Positions 1-8,605 of a DNA stretch of 64,000 nucleotides are shown one piece after another. The notes under the pieces were generated by a model. It worked only from the letters and a program-made list of their open reading frames with translations, was not told the origin of the DNA and did no database searches. The translations under genes were made by a program, and so were the position numbers. Numbering within the stretch: position 1 is the first letter of the stretch; each line of letters opens with the position of its first letter. Where the stretch lies: the NCBI RefSeq assembly GCF_014489595.1, contig NZ_CP060790.1:4588001-4652000 (forward strand), in the 5' to 3' direction. The stretch comes from Paenacidovorax monticola. GTDB lineage: Bacteria > Pseudomonadota > Gammaproteobacteria > Burkholderiales > Burkholderiaceae_C.

Positions 1-1
1 G

Positions 2-385
2 GGCTTCGAGGTGGGCGACGGCGCCAAGATCGGCAGCAATGCCGTGGTCATCAAGCCCGTACCCGCGGGCGCCACCGCCGTGGGCATCCCGGCGCGCATC
101 ATCCCCTCGAAGGACGGGCACAGCGCCGACGTGACCGAGGCCCAGCCGCAGCAGCGCACCTTCTCGGCCTACGGCGTGACGCAGGAGGACGATCCGCTGT
201 CGCAGGCCATGCGTGGCCTGATCGACAATGCCTCGTCGCAGGAACACCAGATCGCGCTGCTGTGGCAGGCGATCGAAAAGCTCACCGCCTCGGCCCCCCA
301 GGCGCCGGCCGACTGCGTGCCCTGCGACGCGGCGCTCAAGGAACAGTTCGAGGCCGCCAAGCTCAACGACCTGCTGGGCAAGTAG
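2..385 (+). CDS. cysE: Serine O-acetyltransferase CysE, C-terminal part (cut by window start)
   Basis: Only the last 127 codons are in the window. CysE makes O-acetylserine from serine and acetyl-CoA, the first step of cysteine synthesis in the cytoplasm. The visible part opens in the last coils of a left-handed beta helix (VGDGAKIGSNAVVIKPVPAG, then AVGIPARII), which is the hexapeptide-repeat acyltransferase fold. It is followed by a long acidic and helical tail (DDPLSQAMRGLID, then an EHQIALLWQAIEKL helix) of the kind attached to betaproteobacterial CysE. The start lies upstream of the window. A related hexapeptide acetyltransferase cannot be fully excluded without the N-terminal SATase domain. 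Confidence 0.85.
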   Translation, partial: GFEVGDGAKIGSNAVVIKPVPAGATAVGIPARIIPSKDGHSADVTEAQPQQRTFSAYGVTQEDDPLSQAMRGLIDNASSQEHQIALLWQAIEKLTASAPQAPADCVPCDAALKEQFEAAKLNDLLGK

Positions 386-427
386 GCCCTGCGGGCGGGG
401 CGGTAGCCGCCCGCCCGCGGTGCGCCG

Positions 428-1528
428 TCAGAACGGCCGGATCGCCACCTTGAGCACGTTGTCGCGCTGGTGCGCGAACAGGTCGTAGGCGGCCACGATG
501 TCGTCCAGCGGAAAATGGTGCGTCACCAGCGCGCCCAGGTCCACACGCCCCGAGGCGATCACGTTCATCAGCCGCCGCATGCGCTCCTTGCCGCCGGGGC
601 ACAGCGCGGTGACGATGCGGTGGTCGCCCAGGCCGGCGGCAAATGCGTCGAGCGGAATCCGGAGGTCGGTGGAGTACACGCCCAGGCTGGACAGCGTGCC
701 GCCGGGCTTGAGGATGCGCAGCGCCGACTCGAACGTGCTCTGCAGGCCCAGCGCCTCGATGGAGGCGTCCACGCCGCGCCCGCCCGTGAGCTTCATCACC
801 TCGTCCACCACGTCGCAGGCCTTGAAGTTCAGCGCCACGTCGGCGCCGAGCCGCCGGGCCATGTCCAGTCGGTGTTCGTTGCCGTCGATGGCGATGATGG
901 TGGTGGCGCCCTGCAGCCGCGCGCCCGCCGTGGCGCACAGGCCGATGGGCCCCTGCGCGAACACGGCCACCGTGTCGCCGATGCGGATGCCCGCGTTCTC
1001 CGCGCCCTTGAAACCCGTGGACATGATGTCGGGGCACATCAGCACCTGCTCGTCCGTGAGCCCGTCGGGAATGGGCGCGAGGTTGGCCTGCGCATCGGGC
1101 ACCAGCACGTATTCGGCCTGCGTGCCGTCGATGAGGTTGCCGAAGCGCCAGCCCGCCGTGGCCTTGTAGCCGTGGCAGCCGCAGCGGCCGCTGGGGATCA
1201 GGTAGGCGCCGTCCTGCGACGGAAAGCCGTCCTGGCTCGGGTAGGACGTGAAGCTCGGGCAGATGGCCCCGGCAATCACGCGCTGGCCTTCCTGGTATCC
1301 CACCACGGCGCTGCCGAGCTTCTCGATCACGCCCACGGGCTCGTGGCCCACCGTCAGGCCCGGGGCCACGGGGTACTCGCCCTTGAGGATGTGCACATCG
1401 GTGCCGCAGATGGTGGTGGTGGTGATGCGCAGCAGCGCATCGTTGGGGCCCACGTCGGGAATGGGCTTGTCCACCAGTTCGATGCGGCCGGGTTCGATGA
1501 AGGCTGCTGCTTTCATGCGTGTGGGCAT
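428..1528 (-). CDS. Zinc-dependent secondary-alcohol-type dehydrogenase
   Basis: This 366-aa medium-chain alcohol dehydrogenase should oxidise an alcohol with NAD(P) in the cytoplasm. Likely catalytic zinc ligands are Cys41 (ICGTDVH), His62 in GHEPVG, and Asp167 (CPDIMSTG). The Cys/His/Asp spacing resembles isopropanol/2-butanol dehydrogenases of the Clostridium beijerinckii type. The GPIG turn of the Rossmann fold is near residue 193. The four-cysteine structural zinc loop of liver-type enzymes is not evident. The start at 1528 was chosen because an AGGAGG ribosome site lies 8 nt upstream (1537-1542); MKAAAF at 1516 is the alternative. The gene stands alone, so its physiological substrate is unknown. 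Confidence 0.85.
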   Translation of the reverse strand: MPTRMKAAAFIEPGRIELVDKPIPDVGPNDALLRITTTTICGTDVHILKGEYPVAPGLTVGHEPVGVIEKLGSAVVGYQEGQRVIAGAICPSFTSYPSQDGFPSQDGAYLIPSGRCGCHGYKATAGWRFGNLIDGTQAEYVLVPDAQANLAPIPDGLTDEQVLMCPDIMSTGFKGAENAGIRIGDTVAVFAQGPIGLCATAGARLQGATTIIAIDGNEHRLDMARRLGADVALNFKACDVVDEVMKLTGGRGVDASIEALGLQSTFESALRILKPGGTLSSLGVYSTDLRIPLDAFAAGLGDHRIVTALCPGGKERMRRLMNVIASGRVDLGALVTHHFPLDDIVAAYDLFAHQRDNVLKVAIRPF

Positions 1529-1599
1529 GGGAAGACCTCCTCTTTCAAGAGCGTTGAACACACCCCGAGGCTACGCCCGCAGCGCAGCGCGGGCCCTGA

Positions 1600-1626
1600 C
1601 ATACCGCAGCGAATGGGTGCGGTATG
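1600..1626. promoter_or_regulatory. Inverted repeat upstream of the alcohol dehydrogenase
   Basis: The arms CATACCGCA (1600-1608) and TGCGGTATG (1618-1626) form a perfect 9-bp inverted repeat with a 9-nt spacer, about 70 nt upstream of the dehydrogenase start. Its place suggests an operator for an unidentified regulator. No T-run follows on either strand, so a terminator is less likely. Confidence 0.4.
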
Positions 1627-1682
1627 GGCGTGTGGAAGGCTGAAGGAAGGTGGTGGCGGGCACCCGGCCGGCGCCGCGCCGT

Positions 1683-2258
1683 TCAGCGCGCGGGCCGCTG
1701 CGCGTTCTTGGGCCGGAAGGCCTTGCAGACCGCGTCGCGCGTCTCGAGGTAGGGGCCGCCGATGAGGTCGATGCAGTAGGGCACGGCCGCGAAGATGCCG
1801 GGCACGAGCTGGGCGCCCTCGGCGTCCTTGAGTCCCTCCAGCGTCTCGGCGATGGCCTTGGGCTGGCCGGGCAGGTTGATGATGAGGCTGCCGCCCCGGA
1901 TCACGGCCACCTGGCGCGAGAGGATGGCCGTGGGCACGAACTTCAGGCTGATCTGGCGCATCTGCTCGCCAAAGCCCGGGATCTCCTTGTGCGCCACGGC
2001 CAGCGTGGCCTCGGGCGTCACGTCGCGCAGCGCGGGGCCCGTGCCGCCCGTGGTCAGCACGAGCTGGCAGCCCGCCTGATCCACAAGCTCGACCAGCGTG
2101 GCGCTGATGCGCTCCTGCTCGTCGGGGATCAGGCGCGGCTCGAAGGTGATGGGGTTGTGCAGCGCGCGCGTGAGCCAGTCCTGCAGCGCGGGCAGGCCCT
2201 TGTCCTCGTAGACGCCGGTGCTCGCGCGGTCGCTCACGGACACGATGCCGATCTTCAC
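1683..2258 (-). CDS. mog: Molybdopterin adenylyltransferase Mog
   Basis: This 191-aa cytoplasmic enzyme adenylylates molybdopterin before molybdenum insertion, a late step of molybdenum cofactor synthesis. It opens with MKIGIVSVSDRAS, has the TTGGTG loop followed by RDVTPEAT, and near the C-terminus carries LPGQPKAI. These are MoaB/Mog-fold substrate-binding motifs, and the length matches Mog (about 195 aa). It lies 30 bp downstream of darP on the same strand and may be co-transcribed with it. The product would serve the molybdoenzyme NasA encoded at 27363-30275. MoaB is the nearest alternative, but the PxxGDVTPE-like loop and the size favour Mog. Confidence 0.88.
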   Translation of the reverse strand: MKIGIVSVSDRASTGVYEDKGLPALQDWLTRALHNPITFEPRLIPDEQERISATLVELVDQAGCQLVLTTGGTGPALRDVTPEATLAVAHKEIPGFGEQMRQISLKFVPTAILSRQVAVIRGGSLIINLPGQPKAIAETLEGLKDAEGAQLVPGIFAAVPYCIDLIGGPYLETRDAVCKAFRPKNAQRPAR

Positions 2259-2288
2259 GGCCTCGGGCGGGGCAGGGGGGCGGTGGCG

Positions 2289-2945
2289 TCATGCATCGTC
2301 TTCGCGCTCCTCGTGGCGGGCCAGGGTGGCGGCATCGTCGAGCTGCTCGCGCACGAGCTGGAACAGCTCGCGGTAGGCGCGGCCCTTGCGTGGTGCCAGG
2401 CCTTGCGAGACGGCGGCCTTGTCCTCGGCTGGGGCATCCTTGCGCGCCTGGCGGACCAGCGCGCGGATCTGCTGCGTGTCGGTGCGCGGGAACTGGTCGA
2501 GCCAGATCGCGAGCGCCTCGTCGTGGGCGATCAGGCGGTCGCGCCATTGTTCGGCCTGGTGCAGCGCGAGCTTCTCGGCGGCCGAGCCGTTGCGCTGCTC
2601 GTCGATGGCGGCGTGGATGGCCTCGACCTCGCTCTCCTCCAGCTTGCGCATGAGCTTGCCCAGGTACTGCATCTGGCGGCGCCGGCCCTCGAAATTGGTG
2701 ATGCGCTTGGCCTCGGCCACGGCCTCCTGCAGCTTCTCGGGCAGTTGCAGCCGGTCGAACAGGTCGCCGCGCAGGGTGAGCAGCTCTTCGCCCAGGGCCT
2801 GCAGCGCATCGCTCTCGCGCTTGAGATCGGTCTTGCTGGCTTCGGCGGTGCCTTTGAGTTCGGCCTTGAGCTGCAGGTCCAGTTCGCTGCCTTCGGCAAC
2901 GAAGTGGCCCTTCACGTAGTAGCCTTTTTTGGGTTTACGGGACAT
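2289..2945 (-). CDS. darP: Ribosome maturation factor DarP/YjgA (DUF615)
   Basis: This 218-aa protein belongs to the YjgA/DarP family, which associates with late 50S ribosomal precursors and promotes maturation at the peptidyl-transferase centre. It starts MSRKPKKGYYVKG and has the KRESDALQALGEEL helix, the GRRRQMQYLGKLMR motif typical of the family, and a C-terminal helix ending in acidic residues (REEDDA-like). The start at 2945 is the first ATG of the conserved block; a longer open frame upstream only shadows pmbA. It is divergent from pmbA, with a 63-bp shared promoter region. Confidence 0.85.
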   Translation of the reverse strand: MSRKPKKGYYVKGHFVAEGSELDLQLKAELKGTAEASKTDLKRESDALQALGEELLTLRGDLFDRLQLPEKLQEAVAEAKRITNFEGRRRQMQYLGKLMRKLEESEVEAIHAAIDEQRNGSAAEKLALHQAEQWRDRLIAHDEALAIWLDQFPRTDTQQIRALVRQARKDAPAEDKAAVSQGLAPRKGRAYRELFQLVREQLDDAATLARHEEREDDA

Positions 2946-3008
2946 GGTGGGGGCAATCAGGGGGTGGCGCCAGGCGGCGCCACAGCGGCAAGTATCATAG
3001 CCGTCGCT

Positions 3009-4418
3009 ATGAAACCACAACGCTCCCGTGCCGTTGGCACTGCCCCGCAGCAGGCCGACAGCGGCTTCAGCTACAGCCGCCCGTTTTTCGAAGACTTGGT
3101 AGACCGTGCCCTGCAGCACGCCAAGAAGCTGGGCGCCACCGACGCGGGGGCCGAGGCGTCCGAGGGCTGCGGCCTGTCGGTGAGCGTGCGCAAGGGCGAG
3201 CTCGAAACCGTGGAGCGCAACCGCGACAAGTCGCTGGGCGTCACGGTCTACATCGGCCACCGCCGCGGCAACGCGAGCACCTCCGACTTCTCGCCCGCCG
3301 CCATCGAGCAGACCGTGCAGGCCGCCTATGACATCGCGCGCTTCACGGCCGAGGACCCCGTGGCGGGCCTGCCCGACGCCGCCGACATCGCGCCGGCGGG
3401 CACGCACCGGGAGCTGGACCTGTTCCACCCCTGGGCCATCACGAGCGAAGAGGCCGCGCGCCTGGCCATGGAGTGCGAGGAGGCGGCCCTCAAGACGCAC
3501 CGCCGCATCACCAACAGCGAAGGCGCGGGCGTGTCGGCGCAGCAGAGCCACTTCTTCAGCGCGCACACGCGCGGCTTCCGGGGCGGCTACGCGAGTTCGC
3601 GCCACAGCCTGTCGGTCGCTCCCATCGCCTCGCTGCCCGGCAAGAATGCGGAGATGCAGCGCGACGCGTGGTACAGCTCGCAGCGCAACGCCGCCGACCT
3701 GGCCGCGCCGGCCGCCGTGGGGCGCTACGCTGCGGAGCGCGCGCTCAGCCGCCTGGGCAGCCGCAAGATTCCCACCACCGAGTGCCCCGTGCTCTTCGAG
3801 TCGCCGCTGGCGGCTGGCCTGCTGGGCGGTTTCGTGCAGGCCGTGAGCGGCGGCGCGCTGTACCGCAAGAGCAGCTTCCTGCTCGACTCGCTGGGCAAGC
3901 CGGTCTTTCCCAAGCACATCGACATCGAGGAAGACCCGTTCGTCCTGGGCGGCAAGGGCAGCTCGCCCTTCGACGAGGAAGGCGTGCGCGTGCAGCGCCG
4001 CAAGGTGGTCCACGCGGGCCGCGTGGAAGGCTATTTCCTCAGCAGCTACTCGGCGCGCAAGCTCGGCATGCAGACCACGGGCAACGCGGGTGGCTCGCAC
4101 AACCTGGCGCTCACGTCGCGCCGCACGCAGGCGGGTGACGACCTCGACGCCATGCTGAAAAAGCTCGGCACGGGCCTGTTCGTGATCGAACTCATGGGCC
4201 AGGGCGTGAACTACGTGACGGGCGACTACTCGCGCGGCGCGAGCGGCTTCTGGGTCGAGAACGGCGAGATCGCCTTCCCCGTGCACGAGATCACCATCGC
4301 GGGCAACCTCAAGACCATGTTCAAGGGCATCGAGGCCGTGGGCGCCGACGCCTACAACTACGGCGCCAAGACCGTGGGTTCCATCCTCGTGAACCGCATG
4401 AAGGTGGCCGGGAGCTGA
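3009..4418 (+). CDS. pmbA: Metallopeptidase PmbA/TldE
   Basis: PmbA (TldE) partners with the zinc protease TldD in processing modified peptides and degrading unfolded ones such as CcdA. The 469-aa protein shows the family's N-terminal region (SVRKGELETVERNRDKSLGV), a middle GSRKIPTTECPVLFES segment, and the C-terminal core with NAGGSHNLAL, followed by GLFVIELMGQGVNYVTGDYS and a GNLKTMFKGIEAVG end. PmbA lacks the HExxxH zinc site of TldD, and none is seen here. The start is the ATG at 3009; the frame is open for over 1 kb upstream only because it shadows mog and darP. An intrinsic terminator follows. Confidence 0.92.
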   Translation: MKPQRSRAVGTAPQQADSGFSYSRPFFEDLVDRALQHAKKLGATDAGAEASEGCGLSVSVRKGELETVERNRDKSLGVTVYIGHRRGNASTSDFSPAAIEQTVQAAYDIARFTAEDPVAGLPDAADIAPAGTHRELDLFHPWAITSEEAARLAMECEEAALKTHRRITNSEGAGVSAQQSHFFSAHTRGFRGGYASSRHSLSVAPIASLPGKNAEMQRDAWYSSQRNAADLAAPAAVGRYAAERALSRLGSRKIPTTECPVLFESPLAAGLLGGFVQAVSGGALYRKSSFLLDSLGKPVFPKHIDIEEDPFVLGGKGSSPFDEEGVRVQRRKVVHAGRVEGYFLSSYSARKLGMQTTGNAGGSHNLALTSRRTQAGDDLDAMLKKLGTGLFVIELMGQGVNYVTGDYSRGASGFWVENGEIAFPVHEITIAGNLKTMFKGIEAVGADAYNYGAKTVGSILVNRMKVAGS

Positions 4419-4448
4419 ACGGCCCCCCGGCAGTCTTCATCGCCCCCC

Positions 4449-4478
4449 AGGCCCTCTGCGTTGGCGAGGGCCTTTTTC
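4449..4478 (+). terminator. Intrinsic terminator after pmbA
   Basis: AGGCCCTC (4449-4456) pairs with GAGGGCCT (4466-4473) around a 9-nt loop and runs into a T-rich tract. It ends the pmbA transcript just before the convergent TetR gene. Confidence 0.7.
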
Positions 4479-4494
4479 TTGGGGCGGAGGGGCA

Positions 4495-5142
4495 TCAGGC
4501 GCCCGATGCCTCCTGTGCGCGCGCCAGCAGGGCCTGCAGTGCCTCGCGCAGCACCTGGGTGGCTTCCTCGGCGCTGAGCAGGGCCGAACTGACGAAGGCT
4601 CCATTGACCAGCACCGCCAGCTGCGCTGCCAGCAGGCCGGGCTGGTGCACGCCCAGCCGCTGGGCAATGTCCTGCAGGCGGGCGCGCAGCGCCTGCATGT
4701 GGCGCTGCGCGACCTGGCGGGCCGGGTGGTCCTGCTCGGCGAACTCGGCGGCCACATTGATCTGTGGGCAGCCCCGGTAGTTGGAGCGGGCCAGGCGTGC
4801 GCCGATCCAGCGCATGTGGGCGTCCAGCTCGCCCGTGGGGTCGCCGGCGTGCTGTCCGGCCACGCTGTCCCACAGGGCCCAGAACTCCTGGTCCTCGCGC
4901 TCCAGGAAGGCGACGATGAGGTCGTCTTTGGTCGGGAAGTAGCGGTACAGGCTGGTCTTGGCCACGGCCGCTTCCTGCACGACCAGATCGACGCCGACAG
5001 CGCGCACGCCGCGCTGGTAGAAGAGGGCGGACGCGGTGTCGAGGATGCGCTCGCGCACGTCGGGCACCGGCTCGGCCGCCGCGCCGGCGCGCAGGGAGGT
5101 CTTCGAGGAGCGGGATGGGGAGGTCATGCGCATGTTTGACAT
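4495..5142 (-). CDS. TetR/AcrR-family repressor
   Basis: This 215-aa regulator has an N-terminal helix-turn-helix of TetR type at about residues 28-75 (RERILDTASALFYQRGVRAVG, then VAKTSLYRYFPTKDDLI) and a ligand-binding C-terminal domain of the TetR_C_11/YxaF-like kind (ARSNYRGCPQINVAAEF). It is divergent from the oxidoreductase at 5205, and the 62-bp gap holds two palindromic operators. The first ends 4 nt from the TetR start and overlaps its likely ribosome site (AGG in the operator), which points to autorepression. Downstream ATGs at 5133 and 5127 are alternative starts. The inducer is unknown. Confidence 0.85.
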   Translation of the reverse strand: MSNMRMTSPSRSSKTSLRAGAAAEPVPDVRERILDTASALFYQRGVRAVGVDLVVQEAAVAKTSLYRYFPTKDDLIVAFLEREDQEFWALWDSVAGQHAGDPTGELDAHMRWIGARLARSNYRGCPQINVAAEFAEQDHPARQVAQRHMQALRARLQDIAQRLGVHQPGLLAAQLAVLVNGAFVSSALLSAEEATQVLREALQALLARAQEASGA

Positions 5143-5145
5143 GCT

Positions 5146-5159
5146 ACAGACCTGTCTGT
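5146..5159. promoter_or_regulatory. TetR operator, copy 1
   Basis: ACAGACCTGTCTGT is a palindrome of ACAGAC half-sites around a 2-nt centre. Copy 2 lies 26 bp away in the reverse orientation. The site abuts the TetR gene start, so binding would block TetR expression as well as the divergent promoter. Confidence 0.75.
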
Positions 5160-5171
5160 AATATTTGAAGA

Positions 5172-5185
5172 ACAGACAGGTCTGT
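5172..5185. promoter_or_regulatory. TetR operator, copy 2
   Basis: ACAGACAGGTCTGT is the exact reverse complement of the site at 5146-5159, again with ACAGAC/GTCTGT arms. It lies 19 bp before the ATG of the oxidoreductase gene at 5205, in a position to control that promoter. Confidence 0.75.
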
Positions 5186-5204
5186 ATCTATCAAGGAGAC
5201 TCCC

Positions 5205-6230
5205 ATGCACAGCCCAACCCAGTCCATTGCGGTATACGGTGCCACGGGCCACACCGGCCAATTCGTCGTCCAGGAGGCCCTGCGCCGCGGGCTGCCTGTG
5301 GTGGCGGTCGCGCGCAGCGCCGTGCGGCTTGGCGCGGTGTGTCCGCCAGCGGTTGCCCAGCGCGTGGCGGCCTTCGACGACGCGGCCGGCCTCGCACAGG
5401 CCTTTGCCGGCTGCGCCGTGGTCATCAACTGTGCCGGGCCGTTTCTCGACACGGTGGAGCCCGTGGCGCGGGCGGCGCTGCGGGCGGGCTGCCACTACAT
5501 CGACGTGACGGCGGAGCAGGCCAGCGCGCAGGCCTGCTTCGCCGACTTCGACGCGCCCGCACGTGCGGCGGGCCTGGCGGTGGTGCCGGCCGCCGGCTTC
5601 TACGGCGGGCTGGCCGACCTGCTGGCCAGCGCGCTGGCGTCGGCGGGCCCCATCGAGGAGATCACGGTGGCCGTAGGGCTGGACCGCTGGTGGCCCACCG
5701 CCGGCACGCGCCAGACCGGGGAGCGCAACAAGGCGCCCCGCCTCGTGGTGCAGGGCGGCCACCTGGTGCCCCTGGTGCCGTCGCCCCAGGTGCCAGACTG
5801 GCATTTCTCGCCACCGCTGGGAGCCTATCCCATGGTCGAACTGCCGTTCAGCGAGACCATCACCCTGTCACGCCACCTGCGGGCGGACACGATCCGTTCG
5901 CTGATCAACCGCTCGGCGTTGGGCGACATCCGCGACGCTGCTACGCCTGCGCCCACGCCGGTGGACGCCGCCGGGCGCTCGGCCCAGCGCTTCGAACTGG
6001 CGGTGCGGCTGGCGCAGGGCGGCGCGGTGCGCACGGCCGGGGTGCGCGGGCAGGACATCTATGCCGTGACGGCGCCCATCGTGATCGACGCGGCGCAGCG
6101 CCTGATGGCGTCCCCGCTCCGCCAGGCCGGCGCACTGGCGCTGGGCGAGGCGGTGGACCCTGCAGACCTGCTGCGCGCCCTGCACGGCAGCCGGGTGCTG
6201 GAGGTGTTCGGAGATGTGCGGCCGGGCTGA
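5205..6230 (+). CDS. Saccharopine-dehydrogenase-like NAD(P)-binding oxidoreductase
   Basis: The 341-aa protein begins with a Rossmann fold (IAVYGATGHTGQFVVQEAL, residues 8-26) and continues with VVINCAGPFLDTVEPV and GCHYIDVTAEQ. This is the pattern of the saccharopine dehydrogenase NADP-binding superfamily that includes trans-acting enoyl reductases. The C-terminal region has no catalytic motif I recognise, so the substrate is unknown. The start has a good AAGGAGA ribosome site 8 nt upstream. It is divergent from the TetR gene and very likely its main target, so it is probably induced by a small molecule. Confidence 0.75.
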   Translation: MHSPTQSIAVYGATGHTGQFVVQEALRRGLPVVAVARSAVRLGAVCPPAVAQRVAAFDDAAGLAQAFAGCAVVINCAGPFLDTVEPVARAALRAGCHYIDVTAEQASAQACFADFDAPARAAGLAVVPAAGFYGGLADLLASALASAGPIEEITVAVGLDRWWPTAGTRQTGERNKAPRLVVQGGHLVPLVPSPQVPDWHFSPPLGAYPMVELPFSETITLSRHLRADTIRSLINRSALGDIRDAATPAPTPVDAAGRSAQRFELAVRLAQGGAVRTAGVRGQDIYAVTAPIVIDAAQRLMASPLRQAGALALGEAVDPADLLRALHGSRVLEVFGDVRPG

Positions 6231-6251
6231 GGCCCGGACCCGCCTTCCGTG

Positions 6252-7055
6252 TCAGTACGCCGCGCTGGCCTGCTGCGGCGCCTGCGGCTGGCCGCCCGCG
6301 AACTGCGTGCGCAGCGCGCGGGCCGCGTTCGCGAACACCAGCACGTCCACTCCCACGGCCACGAAGGTGCAGCCCAGGTCGAGGTAATGCTGCGCCAGCG
6401 CGGGATCGGAGGCGAGCGTGCCCGCCGCCTTGCCGCTGGCGATGATGGTCTTCATCGCGTCCTCGATGGCCGCGCGCACCTCGGGGTGGCCCGGGTTGCC
6501 GCGGTGGCCCATGGAGGCGGCCAGGTCTGCCGGCCCGATGAACACGCCGTGCACGCCGTCCACGGCGCAGATGGCTTCGAGGTTCTTCAGGGCCGTGGTG
6601 GTCTCGGCCTGCACGAGCAGGCAGACCTCGTCATCGGCCACGGCCAGGTAATCGGCGCGGGCACTCCACAGCGAGGCGCGCGCCACCGCGCTGCCCACGC
6701 CGCGCACGCCCGTGGGCGGGTACTGCGTGGCGGCCGCGATGGCGCGGGCCTGCTCGGCCGTGTCCACCATGGGCACGAGCAGGGTCTTGGTGCCGATGTC
6801 CAGCACCTGCTTGATGAGGGCCGTGTCGCCATGCGGCACGCGCACCACGCTCTGGCTCGGGTAGGGCGCGATGGCCTGCTGCGCGGCCAGCATGGCGCGC
6901 AGATCGTTGGGCGCGTGCTCGCCGTCGATCAGCAGCCAGTCGTAGCCGGCGGTAGCGGCCACCTCGGCCAGGTAGGGTTCGGCCATCGACAGCCACAGCC
7001 CGATCTGCGGGCGGCGTTCGGCAAGGGCGGTCTTGAAGGGGTTGTGTGCGGGCAT
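6252..7055 (-). CDS. HpcH/HpaI-family 2-keto-3-deoxy-aldarate aldolase
   Basis: This 267-aa class II aldolase cleaves 2-keto-3-deoxy acids to pyruvate plus an aldehyde. The family block [21 protein letters not shown] and the metal-site region [12 protein letters not shown] are near the N-terminus. [35 protein letters not shown] and [12 protein letters not shown] follow in the usual order. In E. coli terms it could be HpaI (4-hydroxy-2-oxoheptanedioate) or GarL (5-keto-4-deoxyglucarate). Its position after a GarD/UxaA-like dehydratase and a semialdehyde dehydrogenase favours aldarate catabolism. An AGGAG ribosome site precedes the start. It is the last gene of the operon 11153-6252. Confidence 0.88.
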   Translation of the reverse strand: MPAHNPFKTALAERRPQIGLWLSMAEPYLAEVAATAGYDWLLIDGEHAPNDLRAMLAAQQAIAPYPSQSVVRVPHGDTALIKQVLDIGTKTLLVPMVDTAEQARAIAAATQYPPTGVRGVGSAVARASLWSARADYLAVADDEVCLLVQAETTTALKNLEAICAVDGVHGVFIGPADLAASMGHRGNPGHPEVRAAIEDAMKTIIASGKAAGTLASDPALAQHYLDLGCTFVAVGVDVLVFANAARALRTQFAGGQPQAPQQASAAY

Positions 7056-7069
7056 GGGGGCTCCTGTTC

Positions 7070-8538
7070 TCAGTCCAATTGTCCCTGGCAGACGTATTTG
7101 GTGTGCAGGTAGTCGTCCAGCCCGTGGGTCGATCCCTCGCGCCCGTAGCCCGACTCCTTCACGCCGCCGAACGGCGCGGCCTCGGCGGCCAGCGCGCCTT
7201 CGTTGATGCCGACGATGCCCGTTTCCAGCGCATCGGCCACGCGCCAGATGCGGCGCACGTTCTGGCTGTAGAAGTAGGCGGCCAGGCCGAAGGGCGTGTC
7301 GTTGGCGGCCTGGATCACCTCGTCCTCATGGTCGAACACGGTGAGCGGGGCCACGGGGCCGAAGGTCTCTTCGCACGCGCATTGCATGGACGCATCGGCG
7401 CCCGAGAGCACGGTGGGCGCGTAGTAGGTCGGGCCAAGCGCGGGCAGGCGCTGGCCGCCCGTAAGCACCTTGGCGCCCTTGGCCACGGCGTCGTTGACGT
7501 GGCGCTCGATCTTCTCCACCGCGCGATCATTGATCATGGGGCCGATCTGCGAGGCCAAGTCGCTCGCGGGGCCAACCTGCAAAGCGCCCACGCGCGCCGC
7601 GAGCTTCTGCGCGAAGGCGTCGTACACCGCGCGCTGCACGAACACGCGGTTGGGCACACGCAGGTCTGGCCGCCGTTGCGGAACTTGGCGGCCATGAAGC
7701 CGTCCACGGCAGCATCCACGTCGGCATCGTCGAACACGATGAAGGGCGCATTGCCGCCCAGCTCCAGCGAGAGCTTCTTCAGCGTATCGGCGCTGCGGCG
7801 CGCCAGGTGCTTGCCCACGGGCGTGGAGCCGGTGAAGGTGATCTTGCGCACGCGCGGGTCGTCGAGCCACAGGTCCACCACCTCGGGCGTCTGCTCGCGC
7901 GAGGCGGTGACGATGTTGAGCACGCCGGGCGGCACGCCAGCCTCGTGCGCCAGCAGCACCAGGGCCAGCGAGGTCAGCGGCGTGTCCTCGGCGGGCTTGC
8001 AGACCACGGTGCAGCCGGCGGCCAGCGCGGGCGCGATCTTGCGCGCGATCATCGCGGCGGGGAAGTTCCACGGCGTGATGGCGGCCACCACGCCCACCGG
8101 CTCGCGCAGCGCGAACATGCGGCGGCCCGGCAGCGGCGCGGGGATGACCTCGCCGTTCATGCGCGTGGCCTGTTCGCCGAACCATTCGATGTAGCTCGCG
8201 GCGTAGGCCACCTCGCCCTTGCCCTCGGCCAGGGGCTTGCCCTGTTCGAGCGAGATGAGCTTGCCGAGGTCGTCCTGGTGGGCCAGGACCAGGTCGTTCC
8301 AGCGCTTGACGATGGCCGCGCGCTGCTTGGCGGGCACCTTGCGCCAGGCGGGGAAGGCTTGGTGGGCCGCATCGAGCGCGGCGCGGGCCTCGGCGGCGCC
8401 GCTGTCGGGCACTTCGGTGATGACATGGCCGGTGGCCGGGTCGGTCACCGGCAAGCGTACGGCGGGGGTATCGCTCCACACGCCGTTGATAAAGTTGGCG
8501 CTGCGGATCAGGTCGGCGCGGGTCAGGGTGAGGGACAT
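7070..8538 (-). CDS. NAD(P)-dependent semialdehyde dehydrogenase (GabD-like), interrupted by one frameshift
   Basis: An aldehyde dehydrogenase of about 489 aa if the break is repaired. The N-terminal two thirds lie in one frame ([31 protein letters not shown], catalytic glutamate in [16 protein letters not shown], catalytic cysteine in NGGQTCVC). The rest lies in the next frame ([21 protein letters not shown], then [14 protein letters not shown]). The join is at 7652-7654, where one more C in the coding-strand CCC run gives CVCPNRVFVQ. The relatives are succinate semialdehyde and 2-oxoglutarate semialdehyde dehydrogenases; the latter would fit aldarate breakdown. The start at 8538 ([10 protein letters not shown]) is the family-consistent ATG. 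A sequencing error is more likely than a true loss. Confidence 0.85.
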
Positions 8539-8605
8539 GGTTTTGAATGAAATAGGCCGCCAACGCTCATGCATCAAGCGCCAGTAGCTATGGTTTCAGG
8601 AGTCA

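Noticed and set aside
1650..3008. Open frame running 1.36 kb upstream of and in frame with pmbA, which would give a 922-aa fusion
   Set aside because: The upstream part is the complement of mog and darP on the minus strand and has no family match; PmbA's own start at 3009 gives the normal length.
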